From Acidimicrobiia bacterium (lineage in GTDB: Bacteria > Actinomycetota > Acidimicrobiia > Spongiisociales > ZC4RG35), in the NCBI GenBank assembly GCA_015488325.1, contig WFOA01000050.1:1-45218 (forward strand): DNA of 45,218 bases, written 5' to 3'. Position numbers and translations under genes: made by a program. This document shows positions 1-8,418 of the stretch, one piece after another. The notes under the pieces were generated by a model. It was not told the DNA's origin. It ran no database searches and worked only from the letters and a program-made list of their open reading frames with translations. Within the stretch, counting starts at the first letter, position 1. Every line of letters starts with the position of its first letter.

Positions 1-235
1 GCACGGACCCCTCCCCCATCCGCCGCCCCAACTCCTTCCCCGTCGCCGGGTCCCGGCCCTCCATCACCGCCAGGAACGCCTCCGGGACGATCTCACCAGC
101 AAGGCCGAGCCGGTCCGCCGCGTGGCCCCACCAGCGGCCCGGCGGCTCGTCCCCGTCCAGGTAGTAGGACGGCAGATGATCGGTGTAGTAGCGGCCCGCC
201 CCGACACCCTTCAACGTCGTCACCCGCACCGTCAC
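1..235 (-). CDS. MobF/TrwC-family relaxase, N-terminal fragment (cut by window edge)
   Basis: Reading leftwards from the GTG at 235, 78 codons are visible before the window ends. The protein starts VTVRVTTLKGVGAGRYYTDH, followed by a YYLDGDEPPGRWWG segment and then VMEGRDPATGKELG. This order (small N-terminal strand, GAGxYY, the GxWxG box, GRDPATGxxLG) is typical of actinobacterial TrwC/MobF relaxases, which nick oriT through N-terminal tyrosines and usually carry a C-terminal helicase. A GGAG sits 7 bases before the GTG, and an in-frame stop occurs upstream at 299-301, so this start is favoured. The HUH motif and the helicase part are outside the window. Role: DNA transfer initiation for the element integrated at tRNA-Asn. 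Confidence 0.8.
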   Translation of the reverse strand, partial: MTVRVTTLKGVGAGRYYTDHLPSYYLDGDEPPGRWWGHAADRLGLAGEIVPEAFLAVMEGRDPATGKELGRRMGEGSV

Positions 236-763
236 GACCGGACTCCGCAACCGTGACCGCAGGTGTGCACCCGTCTGTCGAACCTCGAAGGCGATCCCTC
301 ACAGCTCGAGACCCGTGCTCCGCCAGGTGCCGGGTGTCCGTCGGAATCCGCGACATGTCCGGAGACATTCGACTCGGATGCTCCGAGACCGGCTCGGAGT
401 CGTCGCGGGATCGCTCTGATCGGGCCGGTACAGACGGCTGGTCGCTTCCCGCGTTCGCGTCTCGGCGCTGCCAGGGACGAATCGGCGAACATTGTGGCAC
501 GTGCCATGCCCGCAGCGTCGCATCCGACCCTTCCAACACAGTGTCAACAGGATGCCGACAACCCTGTCACCGGCCGCTCGGGCACGCCGGCAGCCCTTCC
601 CCAGCAACGATCCGGCGCGCACCGCGCCCGCCTCGCAAGACGTGACGTCCAAGACCAACCGGAACCTCCCGCGACTCGGGTTGGCGTATCGCTGGAGTAC
701 CGGCAGGAACCCAACTGGAGGATGCTGACACTCCACTGACAGGGTCACCCCCACCATCAGACC
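236..763. other. Intergenic control region between relaxase and integrase module, with nested dyads
   Basis: No convincing gene is seen here. Long open frames exist on both strands but overlap each other and have no recognisable protein features. The clearest structure is around 371-401, where CTCGGA-TGC-TCCGAG (373-387) overlaps CTCCGAG-ACCGG-CTCGGAG (381-399), giving mutually exclusive hairpins. The region lies upstream of the divergently read relaxase and integrase modules, so it should hold their promoters. It could also hold oriT, which often neighbours the relaxase gene, but no nic consensus can be recognised by eye. Confidence 0.4.
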
Positions 764-953
764 ATGAACACCCCCAACCCGCTGCTCACCCCCGCCGAAC
801 TCGCCATCCTCGTCGCCACCATCACCCACCTGGCAGCACCGCCGGCAAGGACCCCCCGGCTTCGAAGCCGGACACCACCCCCGCCACCGACTCGCCGACG
901 TCGAACGACGGACCACCCGACGGATCGAACAAACCGGCCGCCCCCACCCCTGA
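764..953 (+). pseudogene. Small ORF before the integrase, apparently frameshifted at a C run
   Basis: From ATG 764 one frame reads MNTPNPLLTPAELAILVATI and continues to about APP. After the run of six C at 852-857 a different frame becomes protein-like (GFEAGHH, then LADVERRTTRRIEQTG) and ends at TGA 951-953. Joined with a one-base shift in the C run, this gives a charged helical protein of about 62 residues. Actinobacterial integrative elements often carry such a small gene, for example an excisionase or accessory protein, just before the integrase; that role is a guess. The unshifted frame simply runs in frame into the integrase. Sequencing error, decay and programmed slippage are all possible. 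Confidence 0.4.
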
Positions 954-1009
954 CCCGACCAGGCATACTCGACAGAGGACCGAACGGACCGAGGAGACGA
1001 GGAGGGATC

Positions 1010-2158
1010 ATGGCACGGGCGACGATCGACCGAAGGGAGAACGGTAGGTACCGAGCACGGTACGAAGGCCCCGACGGCAGATGGCATAGCCGCACGTTCG
1101 ACCGGAAGGTCGATGCGCAGCGGTGGCTGGCGGACCAGCTCTCTCGGCTCAACCACGGCATGTGGATCGACCCGACCGCCGGCCTGGTCACCTTCGACGA
1201 GTACGCCTCGGCGTGGCTGGCGGCCAAGACCCGCATCAAGCCCAAGACCCGCGAGGGGTACCTGTCGCTGCTGCGTTCACGCATCCTGCCCACCTTCGGC
1301 CGCGTTCGCCTCGCCGCCATCGACCGTGTCCTCGTCGGGTCGTGGGTCCGGGCCATGACCAACGAGGGCCTGTCCTCGTCGAGGATCCGGCAAGCCCACC
1401 AGTGCCTGTCAGCCATTCTGGAGCAGGCCATCGACGACGGACTCATCGGCCGCAACCCCGCCCGCCGCACCGAGCTTCCTCGCCTCGAAGAGCCCGAGCA
1501 CCGGTTCCTCACCGCCGAGCAGGTCGCCCGTCTCTCCGAGGCGATGCCGAACCACCAGTACGCCACCATGGTGCACGTCCTCGCCTACGGTGGGCTCCGC
1601 TGGGGCGAGATGGCGGCCCTGCGCCGTGGCCGAGTCGACGTCCTCAGACGGCGCCTCCGGATCGCCGAGTCCGTCGCCGAGATCTCCGGCCGGCTCGAGT
1701 TCGGCGCCACCAAGACCCACCAGACCCGAACCGTCCACCTCCCCCCGCTGGTGGCCGAGATGCTCGGCCATCACCTCGAAGCGGTCGACGACAACCCCGA
1801 TGTCCTCGTCTTCACCGCCCCGAAGGGCGGACCCCTCCGCTACGGGAACACCCGCAAGACCGTCTGGGATCCCGCCCGATCGGCCGCCGGCGATGACCTC
1901 GCCGACGTCACCCCGCACGACCTCCGCCACACCTGCGCCTCCCTCATGCGGGCCGCCGGCGCCGACGTCAAGGCCATCCAACAGCAACTCGGACACCGCA
2001 ACGCCACCGTCACCCTGAACACCTACACCCACCTGTTCGAAGGCGATCTCACCGCCGTCATGGACCGGCTCGACACCCATGTCGCGTCCAAAACGCGTCC
2101 TGAGCGCGTCCTGGGCGAGGTCGTTGACCTCCCCTACCATGCACAAAACCCCCTCTGA
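1010..2158 (+). CDS. Tyrosine recombinase / phage-type site-specific integrase
   Basis: A 382-residue protein from ATG 1010, preceded by a strong GAGGAGGGA ribosome site. The same frame is open further upstream, but that part is proline/arginine-rich and not integrase-like. The N-terminus (about 1-60) resembles an arm-binding domain, a SAM-like core-binding domain follows, and the catalytic domain occupies about 165-370. Catalytic residues can be assigned: Arg197 in GGLRWGEM, His303 and Arg306 in HDLRHT, the LGHRN box, and nucleophile Tyr339 in NTYTHLF. The protein should integrate and excise the element at the adjacent tRNA-Asn gene, with the tail-to-tail arrangement expected for such integrases. 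The gene appears intact, so excision may still be possible. Confidence 0.9.
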   Translation: MARATIDRRENGRYRARYEGPDGRWHSRTFDRKVDAQRWLADQLSRLNHGMWIDPTAGLVTFDEYASAWLAAKTRIKPKTREGYLSLLRSRILPTFGRVRLAAIDRVLVGSWVRAMTNEGLSSSRIRQAHQCLSAILEQAIDDGLIGRNPARRTELPRLEEPEHRFLTAEQVARLSEAMPNHQYATMVHVLAYGGLRWGEMAALRRGRVDVLRRRLRIAESVAEISGRLEFGATKTHQTRTVHLPPLVAEMLGHHLEAVDDNPDVLVFTAPKGGPLRYGNTRKTVWDPARSAAGDDLADVTPHDLRHTCASLMRAAGADVKAIQQQLGHRNATVTLNTYTHLFEGDLTAVMDRLDTHVASKTRPERVLGEVVDLPYHAQNPL

Positions 2159-2168
2159 CCGGGGGTTT
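2146..2168. terminator. Bidirectional intrinsic-type terminator between integrase and tRNA-Asn
   Basis: An 8-bp inverted repeat, AAACCCCC / GGGGGTTT, has the 7-base loop TCTGACC. The stem is followed by T on the plus strand, and the minus-strand reading ends in TTTTG. It can end integrase transcription from the left and tRNA-Asn transcription from the right. It overlaps the integrase stop codon (2156-2158). Confidence 0.6.
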
Positions 2169-2174
2169 CGTAAG

Positions 2175-2247
2175 CTCCGGGGGTGAGACTCGAACTCACA
2201 ACCAACGGATTAACAGTCCGCTGCTCTGCCGATTGAGCTACCCCGGA
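2175..2247 (-). tRNA. tRNA-Asn (anticodon GTT)
   Basis: A full cloverleaf can be drawn on the minus strand. The 7-bp acceptor is TCCGGGG/CCCCGGA, the anticodon stem GCGGA with loop CTGTTAA, and the T arm GTGAG-TTCGAGT-CTCAC. The discriminator is G, and CCA is not encoded. The 3' end points at the integrase gene, so this gene is the probable attachment site of the element to its left. Confidence 0.95.
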
Positions 2248-2257
2248 AAGCCGTGGC

Positions 2258-2263
2258 ATGGTA
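2258..2263 (-). promoter_or_regulatory. Putative -10 box for tRNA-Asn
   Basis: TACCAT on the minus strand ends 10 bases before the mature tRNA 5' end, suitable for a start a few bases upstream of the tRNA. No good -35 hexamer is seen at 16-18 bases. Confidence 0.4.
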
Positions 2264-2329
2264 CCAGAGGGCCGGAAACCGACCGCACCGGCCATGTGCC
2301 AGAATCCCCGTCGACCAGCCGGAGGCGAC

Positions 2330-2566
2330 GTGAAGTTCAGAACCGGATTGTTGATCGGGATGGCCGTCGGGTACGTCCTGGGAGCCCGGGCAGGCCGAGA
2401 CCGCTACGAACAGATCAAAGCCTTCGCCGCCGAAGCCGCCGAACACCCGGCGGTGGCCCAGCTCCTCGACCAGGGAACCGCCCTCGTCGACCTGGTCAGA
2501 GACACCGTCGCCGACGGGCTCGACGCCGGAGCCGGAGGCCTGCGGGCCGTCTCCGACCGGGTCTGA
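2330..2566 (+). CDS. Small YtxH-like single-span membrane protein
   Basis: 78 residues from GTG 2330, with GGAGG ending 5 bases before the start. This start is chosen over an upstream ATG because of the ribosome site and because the family begins MKFRTGLLIG. The N-terminus (residues 2-20: FRTGLLIGMAVGYVLGARAG) is one glycine-rich transmembrane helix followed by a positive GRDRYEQ. The rest is an amphipathic helical tail. Such proteins are common in actinobacteria; their function is not established. The gene converges on rpoD with only 3 bases between them. Confidence 0.7.
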   Translation: MKFRTGLLIGMAVGYVLGARAGRDRYEQIKAFAAEAAEHPAVAQLLDQGTALVDLVRDTVADGLDAGAGGLRAVSDRV

Positions 2567-2569
2567 AAA

Positions 2570-3703
2570 TCAGCCCTCCTCGAGGAAGCCTTCCAGGCGA
2601 CGGGCGTTCTGGGGGTGACGCAGCTTGGCCAAAGCCTTCGTCTCCAACTGTCGGATCCGTTCCCGGGTGACGTTGAACTGCTCCCCCACCTCCTCCAAGG
2701 TCCGCACCCGACCGTCCTCCAAACCGAAACGCAGGATCAGCACCTGACGTTCCCGTTCGTTGAGACCTTCCAAAGCGTGGGCCAGATACTGCTGAAGCAG
2801 CCGGAACGTGGCCGCCTCCACCGGCACTTCGGCGTCGGAGTCTTCGACGAAGTCGCCGAGCGTCGAATCCTCCTCCTCGCCCACCGGCGTCTCCAACGAG
2901 ACGGGACTCTGCGCGATCCGGCTCAGCTCGTCGACCCGTTCGGGTTCGACGTCCAGCTCGGCGGCGATCTCCTCGATGGTCGGTTCCCGACCGAGCTCCT
3001 GGGAGAGTTGGCGTTGGGTGCGGGTGAGTTTGTTGATCATCTCCACGACGTGGATGGGCACCCGGATGGTGCGGGCCTGGTCGGCGATCGCACGGGTGAT
3101 CGCCTGGCGGATCCACCACGAGGCGTAGGTCGAGAACTTGAACCCTTTCCGGTAGTCGAACCGGTCCACCGCCCTCATCAACCCGAGGTTGCCCTCCTGG
3201 ATGAGATCCAGCAACGGCATCCCCCTGCCGACGTAGTTCCGGGCGATCGAGACGACGAGACGCAGGTTCGCCTCGACCAGCCTGTCGTGGGCGGCCTGAC
3301 CTTTCCGCACCGCCCGTTCCAGCAGCAGCCGGTCCTCGTCGGAGAGGTCGGGATCCTCCTTCAGCCTCGCCTCCGCCTTGCGGCCCGCCTCGAGCTGCAT
3401 GGCCAGCTCGACCTCCTGTTGGGCGTCGAGCAGCCGGTAGCGTCCGATCTCCTGGAGGTACATCTTCACCGGGTCGGAGACGGCGACCAGCTCGTCGTCG
3501 TCCAAAGGCTGGTCGAGGACGTCTTCGCCGTCCTCGACGATGGTGATCCCCTTCGAACGAAGCTCCTCTGCGACCCGGTCGAAGGAGTCGGGAGGCGCCT
3601 CGACGTCCACCAGGTCCTGCTGCACCTCGTGCACGGTCAGGAACCCCCGCTGCGTGCCGCGGCGCACCAGCGCTTCGACGATCTGTTCGATCGGTGTGCT
3701 CAA
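2570..3703 (-). CDS. rpoD: Primary RNA polymerase sigma factor (sigma-70, RpoD/SigA)
   Basis: 377 residues. It directs core RNA polymerase to housekeeping promoters. Region 1.2 starts near residue 76 ([13 protein letters not shown]). Region 2 (about 140-215) has the core-binding and -10-melting motif ending in [12 protein letters not shown]. Region 3 follows, and region 4 (about 310-377) ends with the -35 helix-turn-helix [18 protein letters not shown]. An N-terminal region 1.1-like stretch of about 75 residues is short compared with Proteobacteria. It lies 96 bases downstream of dnaG in the same orientation, echoing the dnaG-rpoD order of the macromolecular synthesis operon. The start codon is followed directly by the conserved [11 protein letters not shown], so the start is comfortable. 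Confidence 0.95.
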   Translation of the reverse strand: MSTPIEQIVEALVRRGTQRGFLTVHEVQQDLVDVEAPPDSFDRVAEELRSKGITIVEDGEDVLDQPLDDDELVAVSDPVKMYLQEIGRYRLLDAQQEVELAMQLEAGRKAEARLKEDPDLSDEDRLLLERAVRKGQAAHDRLVEANLRLVVSIARNYVGRGMPLLDLIQEGNLGLMRAVDRFDYRKGFKFSTYASWWIRQAITRAIADQARTIRVPIHVVEMINKLTRTQRQLSQELGREPTIEEIAAELDVEPERVDELSRIAQSPVSLETPVGEEEDSTLGDFVEDSDAEVPVEAATFRLLQQYLAHALEGLNERERQVLILRFGLEDGRVRTLEEVGEQFNVTRERIRQLETKALAKLRHPQNARRLEGFLEEG

Positions 3704-3799
3704 CCCGCCTCCCGGCTGCCTGGTCGTAGCCCCAACGCTATCAACTCTTTCGCCCCTTGCGCGCGGTCGACGTCCACACCGCCCGCACCGCCGCCTCCG

Positions 3800-5548
3800 T
3801 CAGCCGCCACCCCGCTTCTCCTGTTCGAGGCGGATCAGCTCCTGGAAGGTCTCGGCGTACTCGCGGCCGGAAGGGTCGAGGGTGGCGAGCCGCTCCCGCA
3901 GCACGGCGATCCGGTCGTCGAGACGGAACCGCCGGAGCCGGACCACCAACTCGCCCGGGTCTGCGAGGGGTCGATCGTCGAAGGCGAGCTCCCGCAGCAG
4001 CGACGTCACCGGATCGTCCCCCACGGGGAGCGGCAGCGCCGTACCCGGAGGTGTGTCACGCCGCCGCCCCTCCACCCGTCTCCACGCCTCCGCCACCGTT
4101 GGGTCGGCGAAGAGCTCGTCGGAGATCTCCACGCCGGCAAGATGCTCGGGGTTCGCCACGACGAGACGCAGCAGCTCCCGTTCCGCCCGCAACGACCCGG
4201 ACGTCTCGCCCCGGCTCTCTGGCGCCACCTCCCTCCGGCGCCGACGGGGTCGACCCCCCACCGCCCGCCACACCAGGTCTTCGTCGATCCCGGTGGCCAT
4301 CGCCACGAACCGGACGTATTCGGCTTTCGCCACCTCGTCGCCGACACGGGCGATCCGAGGGGCCACCGCACGGAGTGCCCGGGCTCTGCTCTCCGGTTCC
4401 GACAGGTCGAACCTGGCCAGCTCCCGTTCGATGAGGAACTGGAGGAGCGGTCGGGCCGACTCCACCGCCGCCACCAGCTCCTCGGTACGTCCCTCCTGGA
4501 CGAGGTCGGCCGGGTCGAGACCCCGGGGCATCTCCGCGACCCGGACGTCCAGGTCGAGACGGACCGGATTCTCCAGTTCGTCGGCCCGCTGGGCGGCTCC
4601 CGCCCCCGCCTGGTCGGCGTCGAACGCCAGCACCACCCGGTCACAGAACCGGCGCAGCAGGTCGAAGTGTTCGTCGCCCAGGGCGGTGCCGCAGGTGGCG
4701 ACCGCCACCCCCAGCCCTGCCCGGTGCATGGCGATCACGTCGGTGTAGCCCTCCACCACCACGGCGTATCCCCGCCGGGTGATCTCCCGTTTCGCCCGAT
4801 CGAGTCCGTACAGCAGCCGAGACTTCTGGTAGATCCTGGTGTCGGGGGTGTTCAGGTATTTCGGTTGGCCGTCGCCGAGGATCCGACCTCCGAACCCGAC
4901 GGGGTCGCCCCGAAGGTCGAAGACCGGGAACAGCACCCGGCCCCGGAAATAGTCGTAGAGACGTCCGCCCCGGCCCCGTCGGGCCAGGCCGGCGTCGATC
5001 ATCGTCCGGTCGGCGATCCCCGCCGCCCGCAGCTCCCTCACCAGCTCGTCCCGGCTTTCGGTGTCGGGGGCGTAGCCGATCTTGAACTCGTCGACCACGT
5101 CGGCCCCGTATCCGCGACCCCGCAGATAGGCCCTGGCCGGTCCGGCGTCGGGTGCGGTCTTCAGGCGCCGCCGGTAGACGTCGACGGCCAGCCTCACCGC
5201 CTCCACCAGGCGTTCCCGTTCGCCCCGTCGTTTCGCCGCCGTCGGGTCCGCCTCCACATGGATGCCGGCCCGGGACGCCAACAGCTCCACCGCCTCGTTG
5301 AAGTCGAGACCCTGGCTCTCCTGGACGAAGGTGAACACGTCCCCGCCGGCCCCACATCCGAAACAGTGGTACAGCCCCCGAGCCGGGTCGAGGGACATGG
5401 ACGGCGTCTTCTCCTGATGGAACGGGCAGATGGCCTTGTAGGTCCGTCCCACCCGCTTCACCGTCGTCACGGCGCCGACCAGGTCCACGATGTTGGTGGC
5501 GGCCCGGACCCTGTCGATGTCCTCGCGGCGATACACCGCGGTGAACAT
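3800..5548 (-). CDS. dnaG: DNA primase DnaG
   Basis: 582 residues. It makes RNA primers at the replication fork. The N-terminal CHC2 zinc-binding domain is visible: CPFHQEKTPS at 41-50 and CFGCGAGGD at 62-70. The RNA polymerase core follows, with the TOPRIM metal motifs VVVEGYTDVIA (about 257) and LAFDADQAG (about 305). The C-terminal part is divergent and helical, and probably binds the DnaB helicase. It sits upstream of rpoD on the same strand with a 96-base gap that could hold a separate promoter. No clear Shine-Dalgarno precedes the ATG. Length is normal for actinobacterial DnaG, slightly short. Confidence 0.95.
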   Translation of the reverse strand: MFTAVYRREDIDRVRAATNIVDLVGAVTTVKRVGRTYKAICPFHQEKTPSMSLDPARGLYHCFGCGAGGDVFTFVQESQGLDFNEAVELLASRAGIHVEADPTAAKRRGERERLVEAVRLAVDVYRRRLKTAPDAGPARAYLRGRGYGADVVDEFKIGYAPDTESRDELVRELRAAGIADRTMIDAGLARRGRGGRLYDYFRGRVLFPVFDLRGDPVGFGGRILGDGQPKYLNTPDTRIYQKSRLLYGLDRAKREITRRGYAVVVEGYTDVIAMHRAGLGVAVATCGTALGDEHFDLLRRFCDRVVLAFDADQAGAGAAQRADELENPVRLDLDVRVAEMPRGLDPADLVQEGRTEELVAAVESARPLLQFLIERELARFDLSEPESRARALRAVAPRIARVGDEVAKAEYVRFVAMATGIDEDLVWRAVGGRPRRRRREVAPESRGETSGSLRAERELLRLVVANPEHLAGVEISDELFADPTVAEAWRRVEGRRRDTPPGTALPLPVGDDPVTSLLRELAFDDRPLADPGELVVRLRRFRLDDRIAVLRERLATLDPSGREYAETFQELIRLEQEKRGGG

Positions 5549-5578
5549 ACCAGCGGACCCGACCCGGCCGGGAAGGGT

Positions 5579-6220
5579 TCACGGCGGTTCGGCGACGAAC
5601 TCGACGTACACCTCGACGACGTCGGAGACGTTGGCGACACCCCGCACCGACGGGATACGGAGACCGAACTCGGAACGGGAGACGACCCCGACCGCTTCAC
5701 CGACCAGGCGGTCGCCCTCCACCGTGGCCGACACCGTGACAGAGACCGGCCTGGTGACGTCCCGGACCGTCAGCGTGCCGATCACGACCGCCTCCACCGT
5801 GTCGCCCGAACCGGACACCCGGACCTCGCCGACGTCGATGGGGACGAAGGAGATGTAGGGGTAGGTCTCGGTGTCGAGGATGAGGCGTCTCAACGCCATG
5901 TCCCGCAGCGCCGAACCGGTGTCGAAGGCCCGGGCGTCGACACGGATCTCGCCGAGCCGCACCGACGACGGGTCGGAGAGGTCCACCGTGAAGCGGCCCG
6001 ACACGGCTTCGGAGATCCCCACCACCACGTTCGGGCTTCCCCGCAGCTCCTCGTCGACGACGAACCCGGCGACGGTGCCGGCGGTGAACACGAACTCGGT
6101 GAACGCCGGGGCCGTGGTCGGCAGTGGCGTCGGCGACACCTCCTCTCCTCGCGTCCAGATCGCCACGGCGACGGCAACGACACCGAGAACGGCGAACGCC
6201 CGGACGACGGCTCGGTTCAC
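5579..6220 (-). CDS. YceI-family lipocalin-like exported protein
   Basis: 213 residues from a GTG with GAGGAGGG about 5 bases upstream. A hydrophobic N-terminal segment (about 5-22, VVRAFAVLGVVAVAVAIW) looks like a signal anchor, followed by a Thr/Pro linker. Residues about 45-213 form the YceI beta-barrel pattern, including GRFTVDLSDP, the RDMALRRLILDTETYP segment, GTLTVRDVTRPV and RSEFGLRIP. YceI proteins bind isoprenoid or other amphiphilic ligands outside the cytoplasm; the ligand here is unknown. The gene ends 30 bases upstream of dnaG and may be co-transcribed with it. Confidence 0.8.
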   Translation of the reverse strand: MNRAVVRAFAVLGVVAVAVAIWTRGEEVSPTPLPTTAPAFTEFVFTAGTVAGFVVDEELRGSPNVVVGISEAVSGRFTVDLSDPSSVRLGEIRVDARAFDTGSALRDMALRRLILDTETYPYISFVPIDVGEVRVSGSGDTVEAVVIGTLTVRDVTRPVSVTVSATVEGDRLVGEAVGVVSRSEFGLRIPSVRGVANVSDVVEVYVEFVAEPP

Positions 6221-6295
6221 CGGACCCTCCTCATCGGCCCACGTTCCCGCAGCCAGGTGAGGGGACGGTTCGACAGATGTGAAGAGTCGATGAGG

Positions 6296-7603
6296 TCAGA
6301 CTTCGAGCTTGTCCCGCAGGTAGTCGACTAGCCGGTCCATCGACACCCGATCCTGCAGCATCGTGTCACGGTCCCGGACGGTCACCGCGTGGTCCTCCAG
6401 CGAATCGAAGTCGAAGGTGACGCAGTACGGCGTCCCGATCTCGTCCTGTCGGCGGTAGCGGCGACCGATGGACTGGGTGACGTCGAACTCCAACATCCAG
6501 TGGTGACGGAGGGCGTCGGCGAGCTTCGCCGCCGGCTCCACCAGCTCGGGTTTCTTCGACAGCGGCAGCACCGCCAGCTTGTAGGGGGCGAGACGATGAT
6601 GCAGCCGCAACACGACCCGGGTTTCGCCGTTCACCTCCTCCTCGGTGTAGGCGTCGATGAGGAAGGCGAAGGTGGTGCGGGTCGCTCCGGCCGCCGGCTC
6701 GATCACATGGGGGAAGAACCGCTCGCCGGTCTGTTCGTCGAAGTAGCGGAGGTCGACACCGGAATGCTCGGCATGTTGACGAAGGTCGAAGTCGGTCCGG
6801 TTGGCGATCCCTTCCAGTTCGTCCCATCCCCACGGGAAGAGGTATTCGACGTCGACGGTGGCCGCCGAATAGTGGGACAGCTCGTCTTCGCTGTGGGGTC
6901 GGATCCGCAGATGCTCCTCGGTCATCCCCAGGTCCAGATACCACTGGCGCCGGTGGTCCACCCAGTATTCGAACCAGCGGCTGCTCTCCTCGGGCCGGCA
7001 GAAGAACTCCATCTCCATCTGCTCGAACTCGCGGGTCCGGAACACGAACTGCCCCGGGGTGATCTCGTTGCGGAAGGACTTGCCGATCTGGGCGATCCCG
7101 AACGGCAGCTTGAGACGGCAGGTGCGACGCACGTTCTCGTAGTTGATGAAGATGCCCTGGGCGGTCTCCGGCCGCAGGTAGACGAGGTTCTCCTCGGCCT
7201 CCACCGGACCCATGAACGTCCGGAACATCAGGTTGAACTGGCGGGGTTCGGTGAACTGGCCCCGCAGTCCGCAGCTCGGACACTGATCGGGATCCTCCAG
7301 CTTGTCCTGACGGAACCGCTGATGGCAGTTGCGGCACTCGACGAGAGGATCGGTGAAGACCTGCTCGTGACCGGAGGCCACCCACACCCGACGGGACTGG
7401 ATGATCGCCGAATCCATGCCGACCACGTCGGGCCGGAGCTGGACCAGCGACCGCCACCATTCGTTCTTGACGTTGCGGAGCAGTTCGGTCCCCAACGGCC
7501 CGTAGTCGTAGGCGGATCGAAGCCCGCCGTAGATCTCCGACGACGGGAACACGAAGCCACGCCGTTTGGACAGGTTGACGATGGTGTCGAGCGAGATGGA
7601 CAT
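6296..7603 (-). CDS. glyS: Glycyl-tRNA synthetase, dimeric class II type
   Basis: 435 residues. It charges tRNA-Gly with glycine. This is the alpha2 (eukaryote/archaeal-like) form used by actinobacteria, not the tetrameric GlyQ/GlyS form. Visible features: N-terminal [15 protein letters not shown], motif 1 [12 protein letters not shown], the zinc knuckle with CRNC and CPSC (about 93-115), motif 2 [10 protein letters not shown] followed by [11 protein letters not shown], and the C-terminal anticodon-binding domain. The ATG is about 20 bases downstream of the predicted transcription start of a TACAAT promoter. uppS and recO lie upstream on the same strand, as glyS and recO do in many Gram-positives. 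Confidence 0.95.
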   Translation of the reverse strand: MSISLDTIVNLSKRRGFVFPSSEIYGGLRSAYDYGPLGTELLRNVKNEWWRSLVQLRPDVVGMDSAIIQSRRVWVASGHEQVFTDPLVECRNCHQRFRQDKLEDPDQCPSCGLRGQFTEPRQFNLMFRTFMGPVEAEENLVYLRPETAQGIFINYENVRRTCRLKLPFGIAQIGKSFRNEITPGQFVFRTREFEQMEMEFFCRPEESSRWFEYWVDHRRQWYLDLGMTEEHLRIRPHSEDELSHYSAATVDVEYLFPWGWDELEGIANRTDFDLRQHAEHSGVDLRYFDEQTGERFFPHVIEPAAGATRTTFAFLIDAYTEEEVNGETRVVLRLHHRLAPYKLAVLPLSKKPELVEPAAKLADALRHHWMLEFDVTQSIGRRYRRQDEIGTPYCVTFDFDSLEDHAVTVRDRDTMLQDRVSMDRLVDYLRDKLEV

Positions 7604-7629
7604 CCTGGTCCGAACTTGGGGGGACCGGC

Positions 7630-7635
7630 ATTGTA
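7630..7635 (-). promoter_or_regulatory. Putative -10 box for glyS
   Basis: TACAAT on the minus strand, 26 bases before the glyS ATG, in the 68-base gap after uppS. No matching -35 hexamer is evident. Confidence 0.45.
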
Positions 7636-7671
7636 GACCCGGTGTCGGTGCCCACCGCCCGACCCGCCCGG

Positions 7672-8418
7672 CTACGCCCTCCCGAACCTCCGTTCACGGG
7701 ACTGGTATTCGACCACCGCCTCCAGGAGGGCGTGACGGTCGAAGTCGGGCCAGAGGATGCCGGGGAAGGAGAACTCGGCGTAGGCGGACTGCCACAGGAG
7801 GAAGTTGGACAGTCGATGCTCCCCCGACGAGCGGATCACCAGGTCCACGTCGGGCATGTCCGGGAGGTAGAAGCGGGATGAGAAGGTCTCCTCGTCGATC
7901 GTGTCCGGATCGAGCGCACCCCGTGCCGCCTCGGCGGCGAGGCGGCGGGCGGCGGTGGTGAGCTCCCGGCGGCTGCCGTAGTTGAACGCGAACACCAAGG
8001 TGAGGCGGTCGTTGTTCCTGGTGAGCTCTTCCGCTTCCGCCATGTGCCGCCGGTTCCGGTCGGGGATGCGGGGGTCGTCGAGGTCGCCGGCGAAACGCAT
8101 CCGCACCCCGTCGGCGTGGAGGTCGTCCCGACGGCGGAGCAGCAGATCCTCGTTGAACCACATGAGGAACTCCACCTCTTCGGGCGACCGGTTCCAGTTC
8201 TCGGTGGAGAACACGAACGCGGTGAGCCATTCGATGCCGATCTGCAACGCCCCCTCGACGGTGTCGAAGAGCGCCTTCTCCCCGGCCATGTGCCCGGCGG
8301 TGCGGGGAAGCCCCCGGGCGCGCGCCCAGCGTCCGTTCCCGTCGAGGATCAACCCGACGTGGCGGGGGATCCGCTCCGGGTCGAGCCGGGACAGGTCAAG
8401 GGTGTCGCCTGTGGTCAC
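7672..8418 (-). CDS. uppS: Isoprenyl transferase / undecaprenyl diphosphate synthase family
   Basis: 248 residues from GTG. The family condenses isopentenyl diphosphate onto an allylic primer in cis to make the polyprenyl diphosphate carrier for peptidoglycan synthesis. Family signatures are clear: [14 protein letters not shown] with the catalytic Asp near residue 26, then [13 protein letters not shown], and the C-terminal [19 protein letters not shown]. Chain length (C50 or C55) cannot be told from sequence. The start overlaps the recO stop by 4 bases (GTGA), so the two genes are translationally coupled. Confidence 0.92.
   Translation of the reverse strand: MTTGDTLDLSRLDPERIPRHVGLILDGNGRWARARGLPRTAGHMAGEKALFDTVEGALQIGIEWLTAFVFSTENWNRSPEEVEFLMWFNEDLLLRRRDDLHADGVRMRFAGDLDDPRIPDRNRRHMAEAEELTRNNDRLTLVFAFNYGSRRELTTAARRLAAEAARGALDPDTIDEETFSSRFYLPDMPDVDLVIRSSGEHRLSNFLLWQSAYAEFSFPGILWPDFDRHALLEAVVEYQSRERRFGRA

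Larger units (their letters stand above)
1..2247. mobile_element. Terminal part of an integrated conjugative/mobilizable element in tRNA-Asn
   Basis: Three things lie together: the N-terminus of a MobF-type relaxase running off the left edge, a tyrosine recombinase, and tRNA-Asn whose 3' end faces the recombinase 16 bases after its stop codon. Tyrosine integrases of actinobacterial ICEs and IMEs commonly use the 3' half of a tRNA gene as attB and regenerate it on insertion. The element therefore most likely ends inside 2175-2247 and extends left beyond the window. The second att copy (a direct repeat of the tRNA 3' part) is not visible in the window and should lie outside it. Core housekeeping genes begin immediately to the right. 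Confidence 0.7.

Noticed and set aside
236-763. 158-codon plus-strand frame 263-739 as a gene
   Set aside because: No ribosome site, no domain, heavily overlapped by frames on the other strand of equal length.
764-1009. In-frame extension of the integrase to ATG 764
   Set aside because: The added 82 residues are Pro/Arg/Thr-rich with no integrase similarity, and a strong ribosome site precedes ATG 1010. The first part fits a separate small ORF better.
2615-6331. Very long open frame on the plus strand
   Set aside because: It runs antisense to rpoD, dnaG and the YceI gene. High GC makes such shadow frames common, and its translation has no domain.
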